A DNA stretch of 45,174 nucleotides from a virus. The notes under the pieces were generated by a model, which did not search any database, was not told the DNA's origin, and saw only the letters and a program-made list of their open reading frames with translations. The position numbers were made by a program, and so were the translations under genes. This document shows positions 7,934 through 16,037 of this stretch, in pieces. Every line of letters starts with the position of its first letter. The first letter of the stretch is position 1. The stretch is from the IMG/VR virus record IMGVR_UViG_3300037136_000085, positions 1 to 45,174 of that record; one strand, written 5' to 3'.

Positions 7934-7948
7934 GATTTCCCTTTCTTA

Positions 7949-8866
7949 TTATCCGCTATCGCTAAGCGCACTTGAGAATGAATTTGCGGCTCCGGCTTGA
8001 GCATTACTATTACTTGCAGCAGCTTGATTTGCCCCTATTTGAGATCCGGCTTGAGCACCACCAGAAGCACCAGCTAACCCCCCGATCAGTGCCTGCATGA
8101 AACTTCCGGGGGTTCCGTACTGAGTTTGCATTCCGTTAGTGGTTCCCGTTTGGCTCTGGGTTTGCTGACCCGTAGCAAGATATTGATTTTGAAGCAATCC
8201 AAGTAAGTAAGGATTTTGCGCTGCCACAGTATTAGCTTGAGCCTGTTGGTTCATATTGTTGGCATAGTTCAATCCTTGATTAGCTGCCCCTTGCTGAGCG
8301 GCAACCGTCTGATAAGGAAGCTGGAGATTGGCCGATGCTGCCTGACCTGCCGCATTGTTGGTGGCAGTGGCTAACTGGTTGGTTGCTGTTCTCACGGCGT
8401 CACCTTGAAGCTGGCTCACTGCCTGACCACGTAAGCCCTGCTGACCGGCAGCCTCAGTCATTTGACCCAAGTTCTGCTGGAGCATGAGATTAGTGGCATT
8501 CGTCGCATTTCCGATCTGCGCGTTAGCTTGCTGCTGAATCAGAGCTTGTTGCTGCGGGGTAGCTTGAAAAGCTGATCCGTTTAAGACACCCGCTTGTTGA
8601 GCTTGAGCTTGATTTTGAATATTTTGGGCATTTCCGATGTTGCCTTGGTATTGTTGAGCCAAAGCTTGCTGTTGAAGATAGTTTTGAAGTGAGCTTTGTT
8701 GGAGTTGTTGTTCTGTTTGAGAGAGGGGTCCAAGTTGAAGCTGCGAAGTCTGAGTCCCCGATGTCGTCCCCGTATTTCCCGTATATTGGTTAGGAGTTCC
8801 TACTGCACCAGCAGCAGCACCGCCTGCGGCACCTAAAACACCACCACCTGCTATTGCGCCCATCAT
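7949..8866 (-). CDS. Gln/Ala/Asn-rich virion (ejection-type) protein, 305 aa
   Basis: It begins with a glycine/alanine hydrophobic segment (GAIAGGGVLGAAGGAAAGAVG), followed by more than 200 residues dominated by Gln, Ala and Asn. This composition is typical of small ejected pilot proteins that precede the larger ones in podoviruses. The start overlaps the end of the GNAT-like gene (ATGA at 8863-8866), with AGGAGG just upstream. Confidence 0.6.
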   Translation of the reverse strand: MMGAIAGGGVLGAAGGAAAGAVGTPNQYTGNTGTTSGTQTSQLQLGPLSQTEQQLQQSSLQNYLQQQALAQQYQGNIGNAQNIQNQAQAQQAGVLNGSAFQATPQQQALIQQQANAQIGNATNATNLMLQQNLGQMTEAAGQQGLRGQAVSQLQGDAVRTATNQLATATNNAAGQAASANLQLPYQTVAAQQGAANQGLNYANNMNQQAQANTVAAQNPYLLGLLQNQYLATGQQTQSQTGTTNGMQTQYGTPGSFMQALIGGLAGASGGAQAGSQIGANQAAASNSNAQAGAANSFSSALSDSG

Positions 8867-9246
8867 AACCTCCTTGTTACTTGGTAAAAGGATTTCTCAC
8901 TAACGTGAGCCCCTTGTCTTTGATATTCTTTTTGTAAATCTTTTCGGTTAGGTTCAACGAAACCCATTAGAACCGCATAGCCGTGGTCTTTAGCCCAGTG
9001 TACGGCAGTTTTAGCTAAAATCCTAACTGCTTTGGCTCTTGTGAAACTTGAGCACTTTGGATTAGTTTGAAGAAATTCATAAATACAAAAACTTGAATAA
9101 GTAGGAACTAGAAACCCCGAAGCAATCATCTCGTCCCCACGATGAGCAACAAGTCCAATATGGCCACGTAGCGAAGTGTCCACCCCCTCATACCAGCTAT
9201 TTACCACCTCATTGGTGTTAACGTACGCCATTACTTCGATGTCCAT
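8863..9246 (-). CDS. GNAT-like acetyltransferase-fold protein, 127 aa
   Basis: Size and strand/helix order fit a GNAT fold: RGHIGLVAHRGDEMIASGFLV (strands), a CSSFTRAKAVRILAKTAV helix in the acetyl-CoA-binding region, AVLMGFVEPNRKDLQKEYQRQGA near the end. The classical Q/RxxGxG/A loop is not clear, so enzyme activity is uncertain. It lies in the virion block directly after a second protein of the same kind. It overlaps that gene by 16 bases. Confidence 0.55.
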   Translation of the reverse strand: MDIEVMAYVNTNEVVNSWYEGVDTSLRGHIGLVAHRGDEMIASGFLVPTYSSFCIYEFLQTNPKCSSFTRAKAVRILAKTAVHWAKDHGYAVLMGFVEPNRKDLQKEYQRQGAHVSEKSFYQVTRRL

Positions 9247-9632
9247 AGGAGTCTCGAATACCCTTCTTCTTTTCTGAAATCATTGAATTCCATTTGAGAA
9301 GCTAGAGCTTTGTTTTTCGTAAAAAAGCAAAGCGCTTTTATTTCAGGTTCAAACACTTTGGCTAGTTCCTTAATACGCTCAACTAACGAATTCAAAGATT
9401 CGGCCCCTATCTTACGGTCCACATCAGGGTTAGTAGCAAGCCAATCGATATAAGCAATGCCGCGTCCAGTAAGATAAATCCAAGCACACGCATATTTTAC
9501 TTCACCCTCCTCAGCAATGAGACCAAAACCCGGCCCAATATTTTCAATAACAGGATAGGGCCATTTTCGATTGAGAAACCATCTTGCGATTTCTTCTAGG
9601 TCTCTATCTGCTTGGATCTCTCTAATTTCCAT
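9231..9632 (-). CDS. GNAT-like acetyltransferase-fold protein, 133 aa
   Basis: The opening MEIREIQADRDLEEIARWFL is a typical GNAT start. GPGFGLIAEEGEVKYACAWIYL and IAYIDWLATNPDVDRKIGAESLNSLVERI give the central strands and the CoA-site helix (IGAESL). The end NDFRKEEGYSRLLW is compatible. Pairs of such genes occur near tail genes of podoviruses, where their role is unclear; virion-protein acetylation would be a guess. Confidence 0.6.
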   Translation of the reverse strand: MEIREIQADRDLEEIARWFLNRKWPYPVIENIGPGFGLIAEEGEVKYACAWIYLTGRGIAYIDWLATNPDVDRKIGAESLNSLVERIKELAKVFEPEIKALCFFTKNKALASQMEFNDFRKEEGYSRLLWTSK

Positions 9633-9638
9633 AAGTCC

Positions 9639-10565
9639 TTATTGTTTGATGATGTAATTAACGACCACAGCCGGATTTATAATGTTCATAGGTGTACCAC
9701 TTCCCGTAATATCTGAAACACCAGAGGCGATTGTATGGCTATGCGCGCCTGTCGTGTTGGTAAACGTATTTCCAGTAGTGCCGCCTATCGACGAATACAA
9801 ATTTGGATTAGAGCCGTTGACTATGAATCCCTGTCCCACCAATCCAAGTTGCGTCCAAGTGAAATTGAAAAAGTGGGAGTGAGCGCCGTCCGTACTTGTA
9901 CCGTAAGATCCTGGACCATGAGTATGTGCAGCTAATTCTCCTACTACTTGGGTGTGGGTCTCACTTCCCACTTGGGTTCCTAAAGTCCTGGCAGTCAGAT
10001 TGCTACCCGGTCCGTTTCCTCCAGGACCCGCGCCGATTGGCATTTGGGATCTCATATCAGGGACATTAAAAGTGGTTACGTTATCACCAACCCCGTAGGT
10101 AGTGCCAATGACGGCGAATAGATTAGCGTAAGTAGTACGACTATAAGCAGTTCCGTCGCAGATGAACCACCCTGCCGGAGCAGTAGCCCCACCATACATG
10201 GTGATTACTCCTGAGAAAGAAGGCCCAAAACTGTTTGACCCGATCCCCGTTGCTTCAACCTGGTTGCCGACAATGGTCAATGTATTGTTGTCTACATTCA
10301 CATTCAACACGCCCGTTGCGTTTGTTCGAATGAGACCGTTTCCGGCAAGTGTTGCGTTTAATTGCGAAGGCACGATATTGGCTGTAGCAATGAGGTTAGT
10401 ACCATCAAGAGAATTGACCGCATTTACCAGATTGTTAAATTCAGTATTTAGTTCAAGAGCAGTTAAGATCGAACCATCCGTAAAAGTATAAATTCGACTG
10501 ACTTGAGCGGCTTCCACATTCAAGCAAAGAACTGCACAAAGACTAAGTATAATTCGGGTTAGCAT
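9639..10565 (-). CDS. Exported tail-collar-domain fibre protein, 308 aa
   Basis: The C-terminal half holds a phage tail collar domain: GVITMYGGATAPAGWFICDG, then YANLFAVIGTTYG and FNVPDMRSQMPIG, followed by repeated HTHGPG / HSHFF / HSHT histidine motifs that bind metal in short fibres. The N-terminus MLTRIILSLCAVLCLNVEAA is a Sec signal peptide with a cleavage site after about residue 20. The start at 10565 was preferred to the upstream one at 10613 because GGAGG lies 6-7 bases before it; it overlaps the preceding tail gene by 23 bases. A signal peptide on a tail fibre is unusual. Confidence 0.85.
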   Translation of the reverse strand: MLTRIILSLCAVLCLNVEAAQVSRIYTFTDGSILTALELNTEFNNLVNAVNSLDGTNLIATANIVPSQLNATLAGNGLIRTNATGVLNVNVDNNTLTIVGNQVEATGIGSNSFGPSFSGVITMYGGATAPAGWFICDGTAYSRTTYANLFAVIGTTYGVGDNVTTFNVPDMRSQMPIGAGPGGNGPGSNLTARTLGTQVGSETHTQVVGELAAHTHGPGSYGTSTDGAHSHFFNFTWTQLGLVGQGFIVNGSNPNLYSSIGGTTGNTFTNTTGAHSHTIASGVSDITGSGTPMNIINPAVVVNYIIKQ

Positions 10566-12111
10566 CTTCGACCTCCAATATGAATCCGTAAATCTCAATG
10601 TCACTATTTCCACCTGATATTAAATCAACTTGAATACCGTAACCGATGTCATCAATACTAACCGTGGTAGGGACGAATTGTCCAACCCCAAGCACGCTCT
10701 TCCCTAGAACGAAAGTAGTTCCAAGCAAATCTTGTCCTTGAGTTAAATTGATGGGTTTTGATCCGTATTTGGTGCCGTCAATCACCCAACCGACAGTGAA
10801 TTGGGAAGGAACTAAGGTGGCTGCTAGAACGGTAATGCTCTTGAAGCGTTTTTGTTTATCCATCGTGCCCGGATAGAGAACGCCAGTTAGCATTCGAGCC
10901 GTAAAGCCTGCATTTCCTAAATCACTTTGGGTATTCTGGTTAAGAAGAGCGATTGTGCCGTCTTCTCGGCCCGTCATGATGTTGAGTTGGTTATTGAGGT
11001 AAAGAGTGGCAATACTTCTAGCCTCAATGCCAGTCCAGTTAGTCCACGTGCCGTATTCAATATTGTAGACTAAGAGCGTGTCATTGGTTTCCTGACCGCT
11101 TGAAGGAACTGAGATCATATAGCAGTTCACGTTAGGAAAAAAGACTGCCGTGATTTGTTTGAAGATTGAAGGATTGATAAGAGTTGTCCAAAGTTTTTGA
11201 ATATCTCGAGATAAGAAGGTCGATTCAGTCAAACGGCTCGCATTCATTTGACGTAATGAATGCACTCCACGCTCACTAGGAAAAATCACATCGTTTGGAA
11301 CTTGCACAATACTTGCGTTACTTATAGCACCAATCCCGCGACTTACCGGGTAGAGATCAAAAGTAGTCGGATCATTGCCCGTTAAAGTGTAAAGAGATTT
11401 ACGGGTCCAGATGTAAAGCTGTCCCTGAAACGAAGCAATCCCCGTAATGCCTTCAGGGTCACCATCTGCGTCTAGGTCAAGAGATGTCCCGTTATCGGGA
11501 GGAATATTGTCCCAGTTCTCTGGATTAAATTCCGTACTTAAATAAACTCGAAATGGAAAATCATCGTTACCCGCCATGACCATTCGGCCTAAATGGGAAC
11601 AGAGATACTTCCCTACTCCATCGGGGGGAGGATTTGCCGCCCGAGCAGTTGATGAAGTGCCGTCCCATACATTGTATCCGTCTGCCGTAATGGTTGAACA
11701 GAAGTACAAAAATTGATTGAACATCTGATAAGAAGGAACACCATTTGGTGATAAAACAAGCGCTCCGGTTACGTCCACCGCAGGCGAAGAGCGCCCTGGA
11801 ATATTCCAAACTTGAGTACCTTGGTGCAAGAAAATACTATCAATTGGATTTCCGGCTAAAGAGGCCGTGCGCCAGAAGTCTAAGATCCCTCGAATTGGAA
11901 CGCCTGATGCCGGATAACTTGGAGTCGAAGCGTAGCATCCCGTATTGTAAGGGACCTGGCCACCTCGTTTCTTTCTAGAGATGGTGGTGCCCATCAAGAG
12001 ATTGTCGGCAATCACCATTTGGTTCTTAGCCAAAACGATAGGATTTTCTGAGACTAAGCCGCCGCCGATCCCATCAATTCCGAAATAAGAATATCTCCTA
12101 GTTGACTCCAT
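10543..12111 (-). CDS. Tail hub/stabilisation-type protein, 522 aa
   Basis: A soluble beta-rich protein. Recognisable blocks are an N-terminal ENPIVLAKNQMVIADN, a middle IASFQGQLYIWTRKSLYTL and VIFPSERGVHSL, and later NDTLLVYNIEYGTW with LNIMTGREDGTIALLN. Such repeats of 'value at a position' strands are seen in the P22 gp10-like tail needle adaptor/stabilisation family. It follows the adaptor gene directly and precedes the collar fibre, the order expected in short-tailed phages. Confidence 0.7.
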   Translation of the reverse strand: MESTRRYSYFGIDGIGGGLVSENPIVLAKNQMVIADNLLMGTTISRKKRGGQVPYNTGCYASTPSYPASGVPIRGILDFWRTASLAGNPIDSIFLHQGTQVWNIPGRSSPAVDVTGALVLSPNGVPSYQMFNQFLYFCSTITADGYNVWDGTSSTARAANPPPDGVGKYLCSHLGRMVMAGNDDFPFRVYLSTEFNPENWDNIPPDNGTSLDLDADGDPEGITGIASFQGQLYIWTRKSLYTLTGNDPTTFDLYPVSRGIGAISNASIVQVPNDVIFPSERGVHSLRQMNASRLTESTFLSRDIQKLWTTLINPSIFKQITAVFFPNVNCYMISVPSSGQETNDTLLVYNIEYGTWTNWTGIEARSIATLYLNNQLNIMTGREDGTIALLNQNTQSDLGNAGFTARMLTGVLYPGTMDKQKRFKSITVLAATLVPSQFTVGWVIDGTKYGSKPINLTQGQDLLGTTFVLGKSVLGVGQFVPTTVSIDDIGYGIQVDLISGGNSDIEIYGFILEVEDANPNYT

Positions 12112-13110
12112 TTATAGCCAGTCTTCCTCACGAGCAAAATCGTTTATGTCCATGGTGAGACCGTAACGACGACGCCTACGACCTGCCCTCCCACGACGCG
12201 CTCTAAGTATGTATTTCGAATCGGTGAGCTTAGTGTCACCTTGCATATTCATGAGTGCCATTTTGTATTGTTGGTCAAAAAGGGCTGCTCCTTGTGCGTC
12301 TCTCAAAAACATATACATCTCAGCCATTGCGCCGTAATAGAGCACCACTCGGTGGCGATCCGGGATCAGACAATAGTTTGAATAACTGTCAGAGAGGACT
12401 TGGATGTTTACGCCATAATTGAGCGATGCGGTATAGTCACGATCAGGAGCAGGATAGATCTCATAAGTTCTCACACCGTCAACCGCTCGTCTGCCGACAT
12501 CGGTGTACCATCTTGGGATACCAACATAGGTCAGATCTCGGGCCTGCTTTCTCCGAAATTCTTGAATGCCCATCGGAACGAGTTTGCCAAGGTCATCACC
12601 AAGCACGATGCCAATGATCTGTTCGCAGTCTCCGGGGGCTGTATAAACTGGCTTTATAATTTGGTAACCGCTACTGGGCGTGAGATCGTCTCCAGCAAAT
12701 TGCCCTTGAAGAGTTAATTGGGTGTCAGACTGGATGCTGTCAATTACGTAACGATCAGACCTTGGTTGAACGGTTAGGAAATTATTCGGTAAAGCGTTTG
12801 AGGAAAAGTTTGTTCCAACGCCGGTTACGATTTGGCTTCGGTTATCAATGGAGACTGTACCTTCGGAATAATACCCTTCAAACAGAGTATCAACGACATT
12901 GTAGAGCCAATCCCACGGCCTTTTGGTGCTAACAAATGAATAACAATTGTTGATGAAAGAGAGGACAGCTAGACGCTTATTGGTCTCAGACGCCGGATTA
13001 GCGTGTCCCGTATTTCTTAGAACTGCATCGATCATCGACCCCGTACTAAAGAGCGGATCGGAACTAAAGATCTCTGTACCAAATGCGCCATTACCAAAAG
13101 GACCCGGCAT
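12112..13110 (-). CDS. Head-tail adaptor (P22 gp4-like), 332 aa
   Basis: Residues 40-60 (NKRLAVLSFINNCYSFVSTK) are helical; KRPWDWLY, then a small beta domain (GTVSIDNRSQIVTGVGTNF), then helices ending in MYMFLRDAQGAALFDQQYKMAL fit the dodecameric adaptor that plugs onto the portal. A basic segment (RARRGRAGRRRRRYG) precedes the acidic end. The stop abuts the tail gene with no gap. The start overlaps the lipoprotein gene end at 13110. Confidence 0.7.
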   Translation of the reverse strand: MPGPFGNGAFGTEIFSSDPLFSTGSMIDAVLRNTGHANPASETNKRLAVLSFINNCYSFVSTKRPWDWLYNVVDTLFEGYYSEGTVSIDNRSQIVTGVGTNFSSNALPNNFLTVQPRSDRYVIDSIQSDTQLTLQGQFAGDDLTPSSGYQIIKPVYTAPGDCEQIIGIVLGDDLGKLVPMGIQEFRRKQARDLTYVGIPRWYTDVGRRAVDGVRTYEIYPAPDRDYTASLNYGVNIQVLSDSYSNYCLIPDRHRVVLYYGAMAEMYMFLRDAQGAALFDQQYKMALMNMQGDTKLTDSKYILRARRGRAGRRRRRYGLTMDINDFAREEDWL

Positions 13111-13454
13111 TAGCGACCTCCAGTGGGACTTGGTCCCGTTTGACAGACTTTAAGATCATTCTGGCATTTCAGGTAAGCTGCTTTCGAGGCGTAGAAATCA
13201 GGAGCCATCATGGTGATGCATTTTAAGAGAACTGGAGTGGTGGACGCTCCAGGAGAAGGAGCCGGGTCGGGTTTGCATTCGTCAAGAGCCACATCAGGCC
13301 ACCCAGAACTCCCACTTACTCCGAGTAAAGTTCCTTCGTCGTAACAGCCTCCAGGCATCGAGGTGGCATAATACTTATAGGGGAAAGTCGAAGCGCATCC
13401 GATAAGCACCACCACAGCACCACAGACGAAACTTAAAACTTCACGCCTATTCAC
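13110..13454 (-). CDS. Phage lipoprotein (possible Rz1/spanin-like), 114 aa
   Basis: The N-terminus MNRREVLSFVCGAVVVLIGC has a basic start, a hydrophobic core and a lipobox LIGC, so it is probably lipidated at Cys20 and sent to the outer membrane. The mature part is Pro-rich (DPAPSPGAS) and has further cysteines. In a cluster of small membrane proteins this is compatible with an outer spanin subunit, but it is longer than most Rz1 proteins. The start overlaps the upstream stop (ATGA). Confidence 0.65.
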   Translation of the reverse strand: MNRREVLSFVCGAVVVLIGCASTFPYKYYATSMPGGCYDEGTLLGVSGSSGWPDVALDECKPDPAPSPGASTTPVLLKCITMMAPDFYASKAAYLKCQNDLKVCQTGPSPTGGR

Positions 13455-13633
13455 TGAGGTCTCCCGGTTTCTTCGGATTTGGTTAAATCTGTCTCTGCTT
13501 GTTGATCAATTTGGTTATCGGTCTGGGCGGGAGGAGTCGTAAGCGCCCAAGTGCTGTACTTGAAAATGTAGACAATCCCACCAACGATTGTACCCAGACT
13601 AGCAATTGCGGCAAGTATCGCAGTTAGGCTCAT
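13451..13633 (-). CDS. Small membrane protein, holin or spanin-like, 60 aa
   Basis: One transmembrane helix (ILAAIASLGTIVGGIVYIF) at the N-terminus, with a polar acidic tail (QIDQQAETDLTKSEETG). The topology suits an inner-membrane spanin partner or a class III holin. It overlaps genes on both sides by ATGA, within a cluster of membrane proteins, which supports a lysis role; the sequence gives no direct proof. Confidence 0.55.
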   Translation of the reverse strand: MSLTAILAAIASLGTIVGGIVYIFKYSTWALTTPPAQTDNQIDQQAETDLTKSEETGRPQ

Positions 13634-13773
13634 TGTCCTTCCTCCTTATAAGTAACCTTTTTATCGAGCCATTTGGGTTGAGGTAGGTGCAGTCCTACTA
13701 AGAAAGGGACAAGGACTTTTGTGAAGTCTATGATCTTGCCCATCACTTCTAAGTAGAACTGCTCCTTACTCAT
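13630..13773 (-). CDS. Small hypothetical protein, 47 aa
   Basis: It reads MSKEQFYLEVMGKIIDFTKV then a moderately hydrophobic LVPFLVGLHL and a basic tail. The start overlaps the upstream stop (TAATG at 13771-13775), and the end overlaps the next start (ATGA), with AAGGAGGAAGG just before the next gene. No family recognised; perhaps membrane-associated. Confidence 0.6.
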   Translation of the reverse strand: MSKEQFYLEVMGKIIDFTKVLVPFLVGLHLPQPKWLDKKVTYKEEGQ

Positions 13774-14051
13774 TATTTCCCCGTAATGGTGCGAATTGCT
13801 TTGAAAGCGCCATCAGCGAATGCTTGTGCAACACCAATGGGTTCAGCCGTCAATTCAGCACCAATCAACCCTGCGCTCGAGAGTGCTGGCCCCAGAGCAG
13901 CAACCACTGCGGCGAGATCGGCTCCGATTTCAACCGTTGTGCCCCCACCAGCTTTATGAGCAGCAACTACCGCTACTAGCAAATTTGAAATCCCGGTAGC
14001 AAGAGCGGCGCTTCCTGCTGGCTCCATAATCGTGACATTTGTATCAGCCAT
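13773..14051 (-). CDS. Ala/Gly-rich hypothetical protein, 92 aa
   Basis: Almost entirely small residues with alternating hydrophobic segments (NLLVAVVAAHKAG, ADLAAVVAALGPALSSAGLIGAEL). It may form helices that associate with membranes. It sits in the coupled cluster of small membrane proteins between the fibre and the adaptor genes, so a holin or antiholin role is possible but unproven. Confidence 0.55.
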   Translation of the reverse strand: MADTNVTIMEPAGSAALATGISNLLVAVVAAHKAGGGTTVEIGADLAAVVAALGPALSSAGLIGAELTAEPIGVAQAFADGAFKAIRTITGK

Positions 14052-14065
14052 TTTTCTTCCTTTGG

Positions 14066-14329
14066 TTATTGGTCGTTAGCCGACCCGTTTAGTGACCATT
14101 GTTGGTCAACACTTTTTTTAAGTTCAATTTTCATATCAGCAACGTCTTTTTGCATGAGGGCAATGTTAATCGCCATTTGGTTTATCTTATCTTCTCGGCT
14201 CTCGATCTTTAGAATCTGTTTGGCATTCGCGTTGGTTTGGAAATTATTGAAAGCAAGCCACGCACTTAAAGTAATCAGCGCAGTTAAGGATTTCAGATCG
14301 AATCTCAATTTGTCATCTATATGGACCAT
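14066..14329 (-). CDS. Holin-like membrane/coiled-coil protein, 87 aa
   Basis: An N-terminal hydrophobic helix (SLTALITLSAWLAFNNF) is followed by a charged coiled coil (ILKIESREDKINQMAINIALMQKDVADMKIELKKSV, read as short pieces). This resembles haemolysin XhlA-type phage proteins in arrangement, although there the coil usually comes first. AAGGAGG precedes the start. First gene of the putative lysis cluster. Confidence 0.5.
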   Translation of the reverse strand: MVHIDDKLRFDLKSLTALITLSAWLAFNNFQTNANAKQILKIESREDKINQMAINIALMQKDVADMKIELKKSVDQQWSLNGSANDQ

Positions 14330-14344
14330 GAATCCTCCTTTAAA

Positions 14345-15940
14345 TTATAAGACCTGAAAAATTGACCAATGGTTATAAGCACCACTTCCTGTAGTTGTTC
14401 GTGATGACCCCGTATTTTGAGTTATATAGATCTCAATCTGAGTTCCGCTGGGGAGATACATCAACCCAGATACACTTGAACCTATTGAAACCGTACTCGA
14501 ATAAGTCGCGGTTACGCTCCAGGTATTACCTCGCATGAGTTCACTAAATCCGCTACCCTCATTGATGAATACTTGAGCCCACATGCCCACGACTGGAGAG
14601 CCCGAAGGAATGTCCAGCGAAACAGTAGCGTCGAGTTGATAATATCCGGTCGTAGGAGTTACGTAATATTGACCGCCTGAATTCCATCCAGAGGCAGTAT
14701 CATTGGCAACCGTCCATCCTGTAATTTGTGCACTACTAATTCCGCTCTGTCCACCCCCATTAGTAGCTATGAATTTAGCCGCAGATGCTCCCGATCCGCT
14801 ACTTGCGGCGGTGATCAAGCCTTTGCCGTTCACCGTTATGCTGGCATTCGTAAAAGAACCGACATTAGAATTCACAGTAGCCAGGGTGGTGGCATTCCCA
14901 CTCGATGTTACATCCCCTGTTAAATTGGCATTCGTGGTTACATGTCCAGCAGTCAAAGAAGATGCGGTGCCCGATATATTTGTACCAACCAATGCACTAG
15001 GAGTTCCTAGAGCCGGAGTAATCAATGTTGGTGAAGTATTCATGACAAAAGTTGAACCAGTACCCGTCTGTGAAGCAATGGCTGTAGCATTGCCCGTCGA
15101 AGTAATCGGACCTGTTAGATTTGCATTGGTGGTAACTGTAGCTGCATTTCCTGTCGTATTAGCGGCATTATTTGGTATGTCACCACTCGAAAGAGTTGTT
15201 GCTGCCGTAACTAGTCCTTTGGCATTTACAGTGACTTTAGGAAAAGTTCCAATATTGGAATTGACAGTAGCAAGGGTGTTAACCGATGAACCGGATGGGC
15301 TCGTTACATCACCTGTAAAAGCGGGTAATTGAGTTGAGCCCAGAGATCCAGAGATATCAGTAAAAGCTGGTTGAGCTTGAGTGAATTGTCCACTTGTACC
15401 TAGACCCGTTAAAAACTGGCTTGTAACCAATGTAGTGGAATTAACAGCACCAATCGAGGAAAGAGTTGGGGTCGGGAGATCCGGGCCAATGAGAGCGGAA
15501 GAGGTTAGGTCCCCGTTCACATTTGAATGAATAACGCCAAGACCATAAGCAGTATTTATAAATGGTTGGGTGAAAGTCTTTTGGCCGGTTATAGTTTGAG
15601 CACCGCCAAGATTGACCGCTCCCCCTGATAAAATGGTCCCGATATCAGTATCAATGCATCCTAAATAGGATTGTACGTTAAGAGAGCCGGGACACGCGGC
15701 TGATCCCGGCAAGATCGAAATGGCCGAGGCCGGAAATGCCCCCGTTGTGGTGTTCATGAAATTGGTGAGGCTTGACGCCGTAATGAACATTTGGGCGTCT
15801 ATGAGGTCGTAATTATCCCGAACGGCTGGTCCCCAAGTGGTCGAACCATCTTGAGGCTTGTCGAGATTGTAATGGGTGGTGAAGGTATCACCAAAACTTA
15901 GGCTTGATGTGATTAGACCAAGCCATAAAAGAAATTTCAT
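14345..15940 (-). CDS. Exported tail-fibre protein with C1q-like tip, 531 aa
   Basis: The N-terminal 16-17 residues (MKFLLWLGLITSSLSFG) look like a Sec signal peptide. Next comes a short region seen at the N-terminus of phage fibres (THYNLDKPQDGSTTWG). The central part has repeats of the type TNANLTG.[IV]TS.GNAT and VT.N.KGL[IV]TAA, typical of trimeric beta-helical shafts. The last 130 residues (YYVTPTTGYYQLDATVSL onward) resemble a C1q/TNF-type trimeric head. It lies just behind the capsid gene terminator. It probably binds the host, and the signal peptide implies an export step. Confidence 0.75.
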   Translation of the reverse strand: MKFLLWLGLITSSLSFGDTFTTHYNLDKPQDGSTTWGPAVRDNYDLIDAQMFITASSLTNFMNTTTGAFPASAISILPGSAACPGSLNVQSYLGCIDTDIGTILSGGAVNLGGAQTITGQKTFTQPFINTAYGLGVIHSNVNGDLTSSALIGPDLPTPTLSSIGAVNSTTLVTSQFLTGLGTSGQFTQAQPAFTDISGSLGSTQLPAFTGDVTSPSGSSVNTLATVNSNIGTFPKVTVNAKGLVTAATTLSSGDIPNNAANTTGNAATVTTNANLTGPITSTGNATAIASQTGTGSTFVMNTSPTLITPALGTPSALVGTNISGTASSLTAGHVTTNANLTGDVTSSGNATTLATVNSNVGSFTNASITVNGKGLITAASSGSGASAAKFIATNGGGQSGISSAQITGWTVANDTASGWNSGGQYYVTPTTGYYQLDATVSLDIPSGSPVVGMWAQVFINEGSGFSELMRGNTWSVTATYSSTVSIGSSVSGLMYLPSGTQIEIYITQNTGSSRTTTGSGAYNHWSIFQVL

Positions 15941-15957
15941 GTTTCGTCCTATCCATC

Positions 15958-16020
15958 AAAAAGACGAAATGGAGGAGAGGTCTTTGAGAATCGCGACGGT
16001 AAGCGACGCCTCTCCTCCAT
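15958..16020 (-). terminator. Rho-independent terminator after the capsid gene
   Basis: Perfect 12-bp arms (15969-15980 and 16009-16020, GGAGGAGAGG core) enclose a loop with its own small TCGC/GCGA stem. On the minus strand the hairpin is followed by TTTCGTCTTTTT. It would limit read-through from the highly expressed capsid gene into the fibre gene. Confidence 0.85.
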
Positions 16021-16037
16021 CTCGGTGGTTGTGCGAG

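Noticed and set aside
14703-15332. 209-codon plus-strand open frame opposite the fibre gene
   Set aside because: Val/Pro-rich composition mirrors the repeated Thr/Asn/Gly codons of the fibre on the other strand; no ribosome site.
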